A stretch of DNA of 64,000 nucleotides, from the NCBI GenBank assembly GCA_963709645.1, contig CAVPXP010000010.1:107646-171645 (forward strand). The letters run 5' to 3'. Within the stretch, counting starts at the first letter, position 1. Each line of letters starts with the position of its first letter. A program made the translations under genes and the position numbers. Shown in pieces: positions 17,680-24,976 of the stretch. The notes beneath the pieces are model-generated. The model did no database searches and was not told the origin of the DNA. It saw only the letters and a list, made by a program, of their open reading frames with translations. Origin of the DNA: DYRB01 sp963709645 (lineage in GTDB: Bacteria; Pseudomonadota; Gammaproteobacteria; Chromatiales; Chromatiaceae).

Positions 17680-17688
17680 TTATCCACA
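17680..17688 (+). promoter_or_regulatory. Single perfect DnaA box
   Basis: TTATCCACA is the strong DnaA-box consensus. Only one copy was seen, with no cluster, AT-rich unwinding element or dnaA/dnaN genes nearby. It is therefore not an origin. It could be a titration or regulatory site, or chance. Confidence 0.35.
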
Positions 17689-17905
17689 GGTACGTGCCAC
17701 AATTAGCGAGGAGCACCCCCAAGATGCCGAGCCGCGCCAAGAGGCGCGCGCCGAACCTGCCCCCCCTCGGATCGGGCCTTGATCCACGACGCGCCGGGGG
17801 CTCCCAGCCTGGCACAACTCCGGGGTCGGGCGTTTGTGAAACCGCGTCTGGCCGCCGACATTGGTTAGACGACCCGCTGTCGCCGCTGCACGCAGAGGTC
17901 TGATC

Positions 17906-19006
17906 ATGAGCCAAACATACTCCCCCTACCCAACCAGTTACTGGCATCGGCTTTCCGACGGCCGGGTCCAGTGCGACGTCTGTCCGCGCTTCTGCCAGAT
18001 CAGGGAGGGACAGCGCGGGCTTTGCTTTGTGCGTGGCTGTGAGGACGGCGCAATCGTCCTCTACACCTACGGGCGCTCCAGCGGATTCTGCGTGGATCCG
18101 ATCGAAAAGAAGCCGCTGAATCATTTTCTCCCAGGGACCCCCGTCTTGTCCTTTGGTACCGCTGGATGCAATTTGGCGTGCCGATTCTGCCAGAACTGGG
18201 ACATGAGCAAGTCCCGCGAGATGGATACCCTGGCTGCCAGCGCAAGCCCCGAGACCATCGCACGCAGCGCCCAGTCCCTGGGCTGTCGCAGCGTCGCCTA
18301 CACCTACAACGACCCGGTCCCCTTCCTGGAGTATGCCCGCGACACCGCCCTGGCGTGCAGGGAGCTAGGGATCAAGAACGTCGCAGTGACGGCCGGCTAT
18401 GTAAGCCCCCGCGCCCGCGAGGACCTGTTCGGCGCTATGGATGCGGCCAACGTAGACCTCAAGGCCTTCACAGACGACTTTTACCATCGCCTGTGCGGAG
18501 GGCATCTCGCTCCGGTACTGGAGACCCTGGAGTACCTCAGGCACGAGACTCAGGTCTGGTTCGAGCTGACCACACTCATCATCCCGGGTCACAACGACTC
18601 GAACGCCGAGTTGGACGCCATGACCGCCTGGGTCGTCGAGCACCTGGGACCCGATATCCCCATGCACTTCACCGCATTCCACCCGGATTGGAAGCTGCTG
18701 GACGCGCCCCCGACCCCGCCCGCCACCCTCACCCGGGCACGGACCCTGGCCCGCAAGAACGGGGTGCGTTACGCCTACACCGGCAACGTGCATGACGCTG
18801 ACGGGGGCAGCACCTGGTGCCACGCCTGCGGGCATCGGCTCATCGAGCGCGACTGGCACCACATCGGCGCCTGGGGGCTGGATCGCGAGGGACGCTGCGC
18901 CTCCTGCGGCACCCCTTGCCCCGGCGTCTTCGAGGCCGGGCCAGGCACCTGGGGCAACCGTCGCCTGCCGGTGAGCATCGCCAACGATAAGCTAGAGATC
19001 CCCTGA
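17906..19006 (+). CDS. amrS: Radical SAM enzyme AmrS of the AmmeMemoRadiSam system
   Basis: A 366-residue radical SAM protein starting at 17906 (MSQTYSPYPTSYWH). The early CDVCPRFCQIREGQRGLC block and VDPIEKKPLNHFLPGT are typical of AmrS/PflA-like proteins. The SAM cluster motif is CNLACRFCQNWD. YTYNDPVPFLEYA, NVDLKAF and TTLIIPGHNDS follow. A Cys-rich tail (CHACGHRLIERDW, CASCGTPCPG) probably binds a second metal. The usual partners Memo and AMMECR1 are not visible in this window. The reaction is not assigned. Confidence 0.9.
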   Translation: MSQTYSPYPTSYWHRLSDGRVQCDVCPRFCQIREGQRGLCFVRGCEDGAIVLYTYGRSSGFCVDPIEKKPLNHFLPGTPVLSFGTAGCNLACRFCQNWDMSKSREMDTLAASASPETIARSAQSLGCRSVAYTYNDPVPFLEYARDTALACRELGIKNVAVTAGYVSPRAREDLFGAMDAANVDLKAFTDDFYHRLCGGHLAPVLETLEYLRHETQVWFELTTLIIPGHNDSNAELDAMTAWVVEHLGPDIPMHFTAFHPDWKLLDAPPTPPATLTRARTLARKNGVRYAYTGNVHDADGGSTWCHACGHRLIERDWHHIGAWGLDREGRCASCGTPCPGVFEAGPGTWGNRRLPVSIANDKLEIP

Positions 19007-19119
19007 GGAAGCAAACCGGCCAGGTCTGCACGCCACTTGGACAGCGGGATCGACGCGCGGGACAGCCCCTCCTTCGTCGGGCATAATGCTGGGCTTTTCT
19101 CCCCCGACGCGAGGACAGC

Positions 19120-20059
19120 TTGTTCAAGAACGTCAGATTTTATCGGTTGGAAGGGCCCATGGAGTTGGATGCCGCAACGCTTGAAGCGCAGCTCGCCGCG
19201 CGGCCGTTCCGCCCCTGCGGTCCACTGGAGACTGCGACCATCGGGTGGTGCGCACCCACCGGAGAGGACCACGCGGCCCTGGTCCACGGCGTCAGCGGCT
19301 GCCTGCTCATGAGCGTGCGTCGCCAGGAGCGGCTGCTGCCCTCCACAGTGGTCGCAGAGGCGCTGGACGAGCGGGTTGCAGAGATCGAGGGCGCCGAGGT
19401 CCGCAGCGTCGGACGCGCCGAGCGGCGGCGGTTGCGCGACCAAGTCCTTACCGAGATGCTGCCCCGCGCCTTCCTGCGTTCGCGCCGGGTCCATGCCTAC
19501 CTCGACACCCTCGCGGGCTGGCTGGTGGTGGATGCCGCCAGCGACAAGGCAGCCGAGGAGGTTGTCTCCCTCCTCCGCCAAATGCTGGGCAGCCTGCCCG
19601 CCAAACCGCCACGCCCGAACCGACCGGTCGCCCAGCTGCTTACCCAGTGGGTTAAGGGTAACGACCTGCCCCAGGGCTTCACCCTCGGCCAGGACTGCGA
19701 GTTGCGTGACCCAGACGACGCCCAGTCCGTGGTGCGCTGCCGCGGCCAGGACCTCGCGGGAGAGGAGATTCAGACCCACCTGCGTGCCGGAAAGCAGGTG
19801 GTCAAGCTGGCGCTGGAATGGGACGAACACCTGTCCCTGCTGGTCCACGAAGACCTCTCGCTCAAGCGACTCCGCTCTGGCGGATGCGCTGATCGAGGAG
19901 GCGCTCGACGGGGACATCGAGGATCAGGCTGCCCGCCTGGATGCCGAGTTTGCCCTGACCGCTCTGGAACTGCGCGGCCTGTTGGAACAGATTGAGGGGA
20001 TCTTCGACTTGGCCAGGGACGATACGCTGGCCGCTGAGCCCGCCCGCCGCCTGGCGTGA
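19120..20059 (+). pseudogene. rdgC: Recombination-associated protein RdgC, frameshifted near the C-terminus
   Basis: A TTG start at 19120 gives FKNVRFYRLEGPM and a good RdgC match (LLPRAFLRSRRVHAYLDTLAG, LLTQWVKGNDLPQGFTLG, EDLSLKRL). At about 19876 the frame breaks. In frame +1 the sequence continues ADALIEEALDGDIEDQAARL and DAEFALTALEL, which matches the RdgC C-terminus and ends at 20059. Removing one base within 19873-19879 restores about 312 residues, the normal length. RdgC is a nucleoid-associated ring protein that binds duplex DNA and inhibits RecA. As sequenced, the first frame ends with 40 or so unrelated residues at 19995. This is either a recent mutation or a sequence error. Confidence 0.85.
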
Positions 20060-20110
20060 GCTTGAAGTCGCGATTCGTCTATTCAGACACTTGTTCGAGA
20101 AAGAGGCACT

Positions 20111-21844
20111 ATGGCCACCAGTCACACCCCATTGGAACGTGCACCCTCCCCCGCCGAGTTGTTCGTAGACGACGAGACGGCCGAGCAACTGCGCGGGGAA
20201 TCACTCGCTTTTACCTCGCTGACATTGACGCGCCGACAGCTCTGCGACCTGGAGCTGCTCCTGAACGGCGGCTTTCACCCCTTGCAGGGATTCATGGATG
20301 CGACCGCCTATCAAGCCGTGCTGGAGCGTTGCCGACTCCCGGACGGATCCGTGTGGCCGATCCCAGTGGTTCTGGACGTGACCACCGACCTCGCCGGCAA
20401 GCTGGCGGTGGGCCAGAAACTGGCGCTCCGCGACGCCGAGGGCTTCATGCCGGCCGTTCTGACAGTCTCGCAGGTCTGGCAGCCGGACAAGGGCCGCGAG
20501 GCGCTAGCGGTTTTCGGTACAGACGACATCGCCCATCCGGGCGTGCGTTACCTGTACGAGCGCACCGGCTCTCACTATGTCGCAGGGACCCTGGAAGGGA
20601 TTGCTTCTCCCGCCCATCACGACTTCGAAGCCCTGTGGAATACCCCTCAGGAGCTGCACCACCTCTTCAGGAAGATGGGCTGGCGCAACATCATGGCCTT
20701 CCACACCACCAATCCGATCCACAAGGTCCAGCGCCGAGTCATTCTCGACGCGGCGAAGGAGCACCAGGCCCACATCCTGCTGCATCCTGCCGTCGGCGAG
20801 ACCAAACCCGGCGACCTCCACTACTATGCGCGGGTGCGCTGCTACAAGGCCGTGCAACGTCACCTGCCGCTGGATATGTCCGCCCTGTCACTGCTCCCCC
20901 TGGCGATGCGGATGGCGGGTCCGCGGGAGGCACTTTGGCACGCGCTGATCAACCGGAACTTCGGCTGCACCCACTTCCTCGTCGGCCCGGACCACGCGTC
21001 CCCACCACCGGACGGCGAGGGCGGAAGGCCCTTTTACGGCAAGTACCAGGCCCAGGAATTCCTGCACGACTTCGCCGGCGAGATCGGCATCGAGATCGTC
21101 CCACAGCCTGAATACCGTTACGTGCCGAACCGGAAGTCCTTCGTTCCCGAGGACGAGGCCCTTGCACAGGGACTGCAGACCGCCGTCCTGAGCGAAAGCG
21201 AGCTGCGCCAACGGCTGTTGAGCGGTAAGGAAGTGCCGGAGTGGTTCAGCTACGCGGAGGTCATCGAGGAGCTGCGCCAGGTCTACCCGCCGCGCAGCCG
21301 TCAGGGCATCACCATCTTCTTTACCGGCCTGTCCGGGTCCGGCAAGTCCACCCTCGCCAACATCATCTACGCGAAGCTGGTGGAGGCCGGCGGGCGCCCG
21401 GTATCGCTGCTGGACGGGGACATCGTCCGACAGAACCTCTCCAGAGAACTAGGCTTCTCCAAGGAGCACCGCGACATCAATATCCGTCGCATCGGCTTCG
21501 TGGCCAGTGAGATCACCAAGAATGGCGGCATCGCCATCTGTGCCCCCATCGCCCCTTACACGCAGACGCGCCGCGCCGTGCGCGACATGATCGAGGAACA
21601 CGGGGCCTTCATCGAGATCCATGTATCGACCTCTCTGGAGATCTGCGAGTCGAGAGACCGCAAAGGGCTCTATGCCAAGGCGCGCAAGGGGATCATTCCC
21701 GAGTTCACGGGCATCAGCGATCCCTACGAGGAACCGCTGCGACCGGAGCTGCGCATCGACACCGGCGTGCTCCAACCCTCTGAGGCCGCCCAGGAGATCC
21801 TGCTGTACCTGTTCAAAGAGGGCTACCTCGACGAGGACGCCTGA
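20111..21844 (+). CDS. sat-cysC: Bifunctional sulfate adenylyltransferase/adenylylsulfate kinase, sulfurylase site altered
   Basis: A 577-residue fusion. The N-terminal part (1-390) is the PUA-like plus ATP sulfurylase domain (LLNGGFHPLQGFM, SLLPLAMRMAGPREALWHAL, CTHFLVGPDHASPP). The C-terminal part (from about 400) is APS kinase with Walker A GLSGSGKST, LLDGDIVRQNLSRELGFS and ICAPIAPY. The sulfurylase QxRN and HxxH motifs read HTTN (198-201) and HKVQ (204-207): the catalytic Arg is Thr and the second His is Gln. The kinase half looks intact, so PAPS formation from APS is well supported, while ATP sulfurylase activity is doubtful. A GC-rich hairpin at 21852 probably terminates transcription. 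Confidence 0.93.
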   Translation: MATSHTPLERAPSPAELFVDDETAEQLRGESLAFTSLTLTRRQLCDLELLLNGGFHPLQGFMDATAYQAVLERCRLPDGSVWPIPVVLDVTTDLAGKLAVGQKLALRDAEGFMPAVLTVSQVWQPDKGREALAVFGTDDIAHPGVRYLYERTGSHYVAGTLEGIASPAHHDFEALWNTPQELHHLFRKMGWRNIMAFHTTNPIHKVQRRVILDAAKEHQAHILLHPAVGETKPGDLHYYARVRCYKAVQRHLPLDMSALSLLPLAMRMAGPREALWHALINRNFGCTHFLVGPDHASPPPDGEGGRPFYGKYQAQEFLHDFAGEIGIEIVPQPEYRYVPNRKSFVPEDEALAQGLQTAVLSESELRQRLLSGKEVPEWFSYAEVIEELRQVYPPRSRQGITIFFTGLSGSGKSTLANIIYAKLVEAGGRPVSLLDGDIVRQNLSRELGFSKEHRDINIRRIGFVASEITKNGGIAICAPIAPYTQTRRAVRDMIEEHGAFIEIHVSTSLEICESRDRKGLYAKARKGIIPEFTGISDPYEEPLRPELRIDTGVLQPSEAAQEILLYLFKEGYLDEDA

Positions 21845-21851
21845 GGCCAAA

Positions 21852-21876
21852 CCGGCGCCCTTGGCGCCGGCTCTTT
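21852..21876 (+). terminator. Probable rho-independent terminator after sat-cysC
   Basis: An 8-bp perfect stem, CCGGCGCC (21852-21859) with GGCGCCGG (21863-21870), has a 3-nt loop and is followed by CTCTTT. It begins 8 bp after the stop. The T-tract is weak. Confidence 0.6.
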
Positions 21877-21996
21877 CATCTGCGGGGCGAAAGACGGTTC
21901 CGGTCCGCCGCACCCGCAATTGCCCTCGATACCAGCCCTCCCGGGCGGCGAGCCCCGCCAGGGTGTGAGGGCATGGAATCGACGGGTCCTGAACGA

Positions 21997-22323
21997 CTAG
22001 CGCCGACCGCCGCCGCCCCTGCCGCCGCCAGACCCGCCCCTGCCCCCCATGGACCCACCGCTGCCTCCGGCCATGGAGCGCTGGCTCGGCAAGGAACTGC
22101 TGTCCTGATAGCGGTTGTCGGTTCTCGCCCCATTCCCCTGCCGCACGAAATCCCGCCATTCCTGCCCACTGAGATTGTCTTCCATCCGGGTGTTGTGGAT
22201 GTCGTTGGGCATGTTGGCCCAACCAGCGCCCCAGACGCTGTTGTGGTCAGCGGAGGCCGGCAGAACGGCGAGACCGCCGATCAGGGCGGCGACGGTTGCG
22301 ATGTGGTGGGTCTTGAGATTCAT
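21997..22323 (-). CDS. Secreted protein with Gly/Ser/Arg-rich tail, function unknown
   Basis: A 108-residue protein with a signal peptide (MNLKTHHIATVAALIGGLAV, cleavage near PASA). A short folded region (SVWGAGWANMPNDIHNTRME, then LSGQEWRDFVRQGNGA) leads to a low-complexity end made of GGS, GRG and GGGR repeats, ending in two Arg. The family is not recognised. It lies 73 bp downstream of another secreted low-complexity protein gene whose tail is also GRGGG-like. The two probably form one transcription unit divergent from a two-component system. The basic glycine-rich tail could bind polyanions, but that is speculation. Confidence 0.7.
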   Translation of the reverse strand: MNLKTHHIATVAALIGGLAVLPASADHNSVWGAGWANMPNDIHNTRMEDNLSGQEWRDFVRQGNGARTDNRYQDSSSLPSQRSMAGGSGGSMGGRGGSGGGRGGGGRR

Positions 22324-22396
22324 GATTGGTTCCTCGATGAGATTGAACAGCTTTCTCCACAGCTCCTTTTCGATCAGATGCCGGGAGGATCGGACC

Positions 22397-22741
22397 TCAG
22401 CGTCCCCGCCCCCCGCCCCGTCCCTGACTGCCCGCAGTCTGCCGGGCCTCATAGCCGGCTCCGTAGGGCAGGTCGACCCGCGGCCCCGTGCTGCCGCCGG
22501 GTGAGACACCCCGTCCGTCGGAGGCAAACCCGATGTCGCTCCGACCGGCCGGTCTGCCAAGGTCGGGGAGGATCGAAGCGCTGGCCGGAGCGGGGGAGCC
22601 GGCGCTAGCCCTCGGGGCACCGGGCGGCAGGGACAGGTCCAACCGTCCGCCCGCCACAGCTGCCCCCATGCCGTCGGCCGCGGCCGCAAGGGTCGGGGCA
22701 CAGAGCGCACAGAGCAGGGCGGAGGGGATTGCACGGTTCAT
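22397..22741 (-). CDS. Secreted low-complexity protein, function unknown
   Basis: A 114-residue protein with a signal peptide (MNRAIPSALLCALCAPTLAA). The mature part is rich in Gly, Ala, Pro and Ser, and ends with QGRGGGRGR. No domain is recognised. Codon use and the clean signal peptide argue for a real gene, though low complexity makes it hard to confirm. It is the first gene of a likely two-gene unit and is divergent from the response regulator gene; three helically phased repeats in the shared upstream region (22825-22851) suggest control by that regulator. Confidence 0.6.
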   Translation of the reverse strand: MNRAIPSALLCALCAPTLAAAADGMGAAVAGGRLDLSLPPGAPRASAGSPAPASASILPDLGRPAGRSDIGFASDGRGVSPGGSTGPRVDLPYGAGYEARQTAGSQGRGGGRGR

Positions 22742-22802
22742 GGTCGGCCAGGTTCAGGATTGGGTTTGCTTCGGATTCGACGGTGCCCATTCTAGGCCGG
22801 CC

Positions 22803-22851
22803 CTGTAGCCGGACCATGTCAGCCCTGTAGCAGCCTGTATCGCTTTGTATC
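22803..22851. promoter_or_regulatory. Phased direct repeats CTGTAKC, candidate response-regulator operator
   Basis: Four copies of a heptamer occur: CTGTAGC at 22803 and 22825, CTGTATC at 22835, and TTGTATC at 22845. The last three are spaced exactly 10 bp, one helical turn, as in OmpR-family binding sites where dimers contact tandem repeats. The site lies 53-101 bp upstream of the response regulator start and 62-110 bp upstream of the divergent secreted-protein gene. Confidence 0.5.
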
Positions 22852-22903
22852 AGGACGCATCCCCGACGGCCTTCGAGGCAGGGTTCGCGGCTACAATGAC
22901 CAC

Positions 22904-23623
22904 ATGAGCCAGCCCGTCCGCATTCTCGTCGTGGACGATGATCCCGCGCTGCGGGACCTGCTTTGCGCCTATCTGACGGATACGGGCTTCGCTGTCGACC
23001 TGGCAGCGGACGGCGCCGGGATGCGCCGGGCCATCCAAGAGGCCCTGCCGAACGCCATTGTTCTGGACCTGATGCTGCCCGGCGAGGATGGGCTGGCCCT
23101 TACCCGCGAGCTGAGGGCCCAATCGGGTGCGGCAGCGGCCGTTCCCATCCTCATGCTCTCCGCGCGCGGAGAGGAGATCGACCGGGTCGTCGGGCTCGAG
23201 GTGGGGGCCGACGACTACCTGGCGAAGCCATTCAGTCCCCGCGAGTTGCTCGCCCGACTGCGGGCACTGGTGCGGCGTGCCCAGACGGCGGCCCCTCCAC
23301 CGCAACAGCAGGACTATCGCTTCGATCCCTATCGCGTGGACCTGGCCGCCCGCCGTTTGCTGCGGGCAGACGTGGACGTAGGCCTCTCGGGGGCCGAGTT
23401 CGACCTGCTGCGGGTGTTCATCGAGCGGCCCAACCGGGTATTGACCCGCGACGTCCTGCTGGACCTGCTCAAGGGATATGAGCGCGAGCCCTACGACCGC
23501 ACCGTGGATATCCGGGTGGGGCGCCTGCGCCGCAAGATCGAGCCCGACCCCGCCAATCCGGTCTACATCCGCACCCTGCGCGGGGAGGGCTACCTGTTCA
23601 ACCCCCGCGGCGGCGCGTCCTGA
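22904..23623 (+). CDS. OmpR-family response regulator
   Basis: A 239-residue regulator. The receiver domain (about 5-120) has the acidic pair VVDDDP, phosphoacceptor Asp in IVLDLMLPGEDGL, and KPFSPREL. The winged-helix DNA-binding domain (about 140-235) has LSGAEFDLLRVFIERPN, VLTRDVLLDLLKG and TVDIRVGRLRRKIE, ending in RTLRGEGYLF. It is followed 3 bp later by its kinase and is preceded by phased repeats that may be its own operator. It resembles OmpR itself in kinase pairing, but no porin gene is adjacent. Confidence 0.95.
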   Translation: MSQPVRILVVDDDPALRDLLCAYLTDTGFAVDLAADGAGMRRAIQEALPNAIVLDLMLPGEDGLALTRELRAQSGAAAAVPILMLSARGEEIDRVVGLEVGADDYLAKPFSPRELLARLRALVRRAQTAAPPPQQQDYRFDPYRVDLAARRLLRADVDVGLSGAEFDLLRVFIERPNRVLTRDVLLDLLKGYEREPYDRTVDIRVGRLRRKIEPDPANPVYIRTLRGEGYLFNPRGGAS

Positions 23624-23626
23624 TCC

Positions 23627-24967
23627 GTGCCCCCGTCCTTGAGCCTCAGCCAGCAAAACGCTATCCGTCTGGCGCTGGTGTTCGCATTGTTCGAGGTCCT
23701 GGCCGCCCTGGCCGTCGTCTTCCTGCTCATGTTGCCAATGGCCCGGCGGGCGGCCAGCGACCTGGCCGGATTGATGGTCCTGTCCGCTCAGACCTGGAGC
23801 GAACTGCCCCCGGACACCCGGCCCGCCTTCGAGCAGGAATTGGTCGCTTCCCACCGGCTCTCCCTGGCCACGGCGCGGCCCGTCCAGGCGGCTCCAAGCA
23901 CTTGGAAGAGCCCCTATCTGCTGGAGTTGGAGACCGAGCTGGCCACGCGGGTCGGCCACCCTGTGCACTTGGAGGGCACGGAGCGAAACGGCGAAAGCTG
24001 GTCGTGGGCCGCTCTGACCAGCGGCGGCAGAACCCTGTGGGTGGGCTTCCCCCATGGCCGTGTCGGTCCACAGCCCCTGGCGGCCGGCCTCATGACCCTG
24101 ACCGCGGGACTGATCCTGGCGGGGGTCGCGGCCTTGTGGCTCGCCCGGCGCACCGTGGCACCACTCAAGCGCTTCGATGTCGCGGCCGCCGCCCTAGGCC
24201 GGGGCGAGATCCCGGAGCTCCTGCCCGAAACCGGTCCGCGTGAACTGGCCGCCCTGGCCCACCGATTCAACACCCTCGCCTGCCAGGTCCAGGATCTCCT
24301 CGAAGCACGCACCACCCTGCTGGTGGGCCTGTCCCACGACCTACGGACACCCCTCGCACGGATGCGACTGGCCTTGGAGATGCTGGAACGCCGGCCTGGC
24401 CCCGCCTGGATCGCCCGCCTGGACACCGATATTGGGGAGATGAACCGCCTGGTGGGTGACTTGCTGGAGCTTGCGCGCGGCCTGGGCCGCGAGGCCAGGA
24501 CCTCGGTGGATCTGGCCGGGCTGCTGGAGGAGCTGGCCGAGCGCGCGCGGGAGACAGGCGCGGAAGTCATGGTGCGCTGTCCAACCATCGAACTCGAGGC
24601 CCCGCCCGCCGCCCTGCATCGCGCGCTCGCCAATCTTCTGGCCAATGCCCAGCGCTACGCCGGCGGGAGCCCGATGGAGATCCGGGCGGAACCCACGGAG
24701 GAAGCCTGCCGCATCGGCGTGCTGGACCGAGGTCCTGGAATCCCTGAGGACCAACTGGAGGCAGCGTTCCGTCCCTTCCATCGGGTGGAATCCTCGCGCA
24801 GCCCGGCTACCGGCGGTGCGGGCCTGGGGCTGGCCATCGTGCGCCAGCTCGCCCAGGCCAACGGCTGGCGGGTTTGGCTGGAGAACCGGCCCGGGGGGGG
24901 CCTGGCGGCCTGGGTCAGGGTGCCGTACGACCTGCCGGGAGAGGCGCAGGCAAGGTCGGAGGGGTAA
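23627..24967 (+). CDS. EnvZ-like sensor histidine kinase
   Basis: A 446-residue inner-membrane kinase with a GTG start 3 bp after the regulator stop. TM1 is at about 14-37; a periplasmic sensor region is at about 38-145; TM2 is at about 150-172. A HAMP domain follows (RRTVAPLKRFDVAAAALGRG), then the phosphoacceptor H box GLSHDLRTPLARMRL, an N box (RALANLLANAQRYAG), and the G boxes DRGPGIPEDQL and GGAGLGLAIV. It should phosphorylate the regulator encoded upstream. The periplasmic domain is not recognised. Confidence 0.95.
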   Translation: MPPSLSLSQQNAIRLALVFALFEVLAALAVVFLLMLPMARRAASDLAGLMVLSAQTWSELPPDTRPAFEQELVASHRLSLATARPVQAAPSTWKSPYLLELETELATRVGHPVHLEGTERNGESWSWAALTSGGRTLWVGFPHGRVGPQPLAAGLMTLTAGLILAGVAALWLARRTVAPLKRFDVAAAALGRGEIPELLPETGPRELAALAHRFNTLACQVQDLLEARTTLLVGLSHDLRTPLARMRLALEMLERRPGPAWIARLDTDIGEMNRLVGDLLELARGLGREARTSVDLAGLLEELAERARETGAEVMVRCPTIELEAPPAALHRALANLLANAQRYAGGSPMEIRAEPTEEACRIGVLDRGPGIPEDQLEAAFRPFHRVESSRSPATGGAGLGLAIVRQLAQANGWRVWLENRPGGGLAAWVRVPYDLPGEAQARSEG

Positions 24968-24976
24968 CCCCCGGAG

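Larger units (their letters stand above)
17462..17905. other. Intergenic region (444 bp) between divergent ycgN and amrS
   Basis: No gene is supported here. The region contains the nested palindrome at 17554-17582 and a perfect DnaA-box consensus at 17680-17688. These are described separately. Confidence 0.45.

Noticed and set aside
17680..17688. DnaA box as a replication origin
   Set aside because: It is a single box with no cluster, no AT-rich unwinding region and no dnaA, dnaN, gidA or rpmH nearby.
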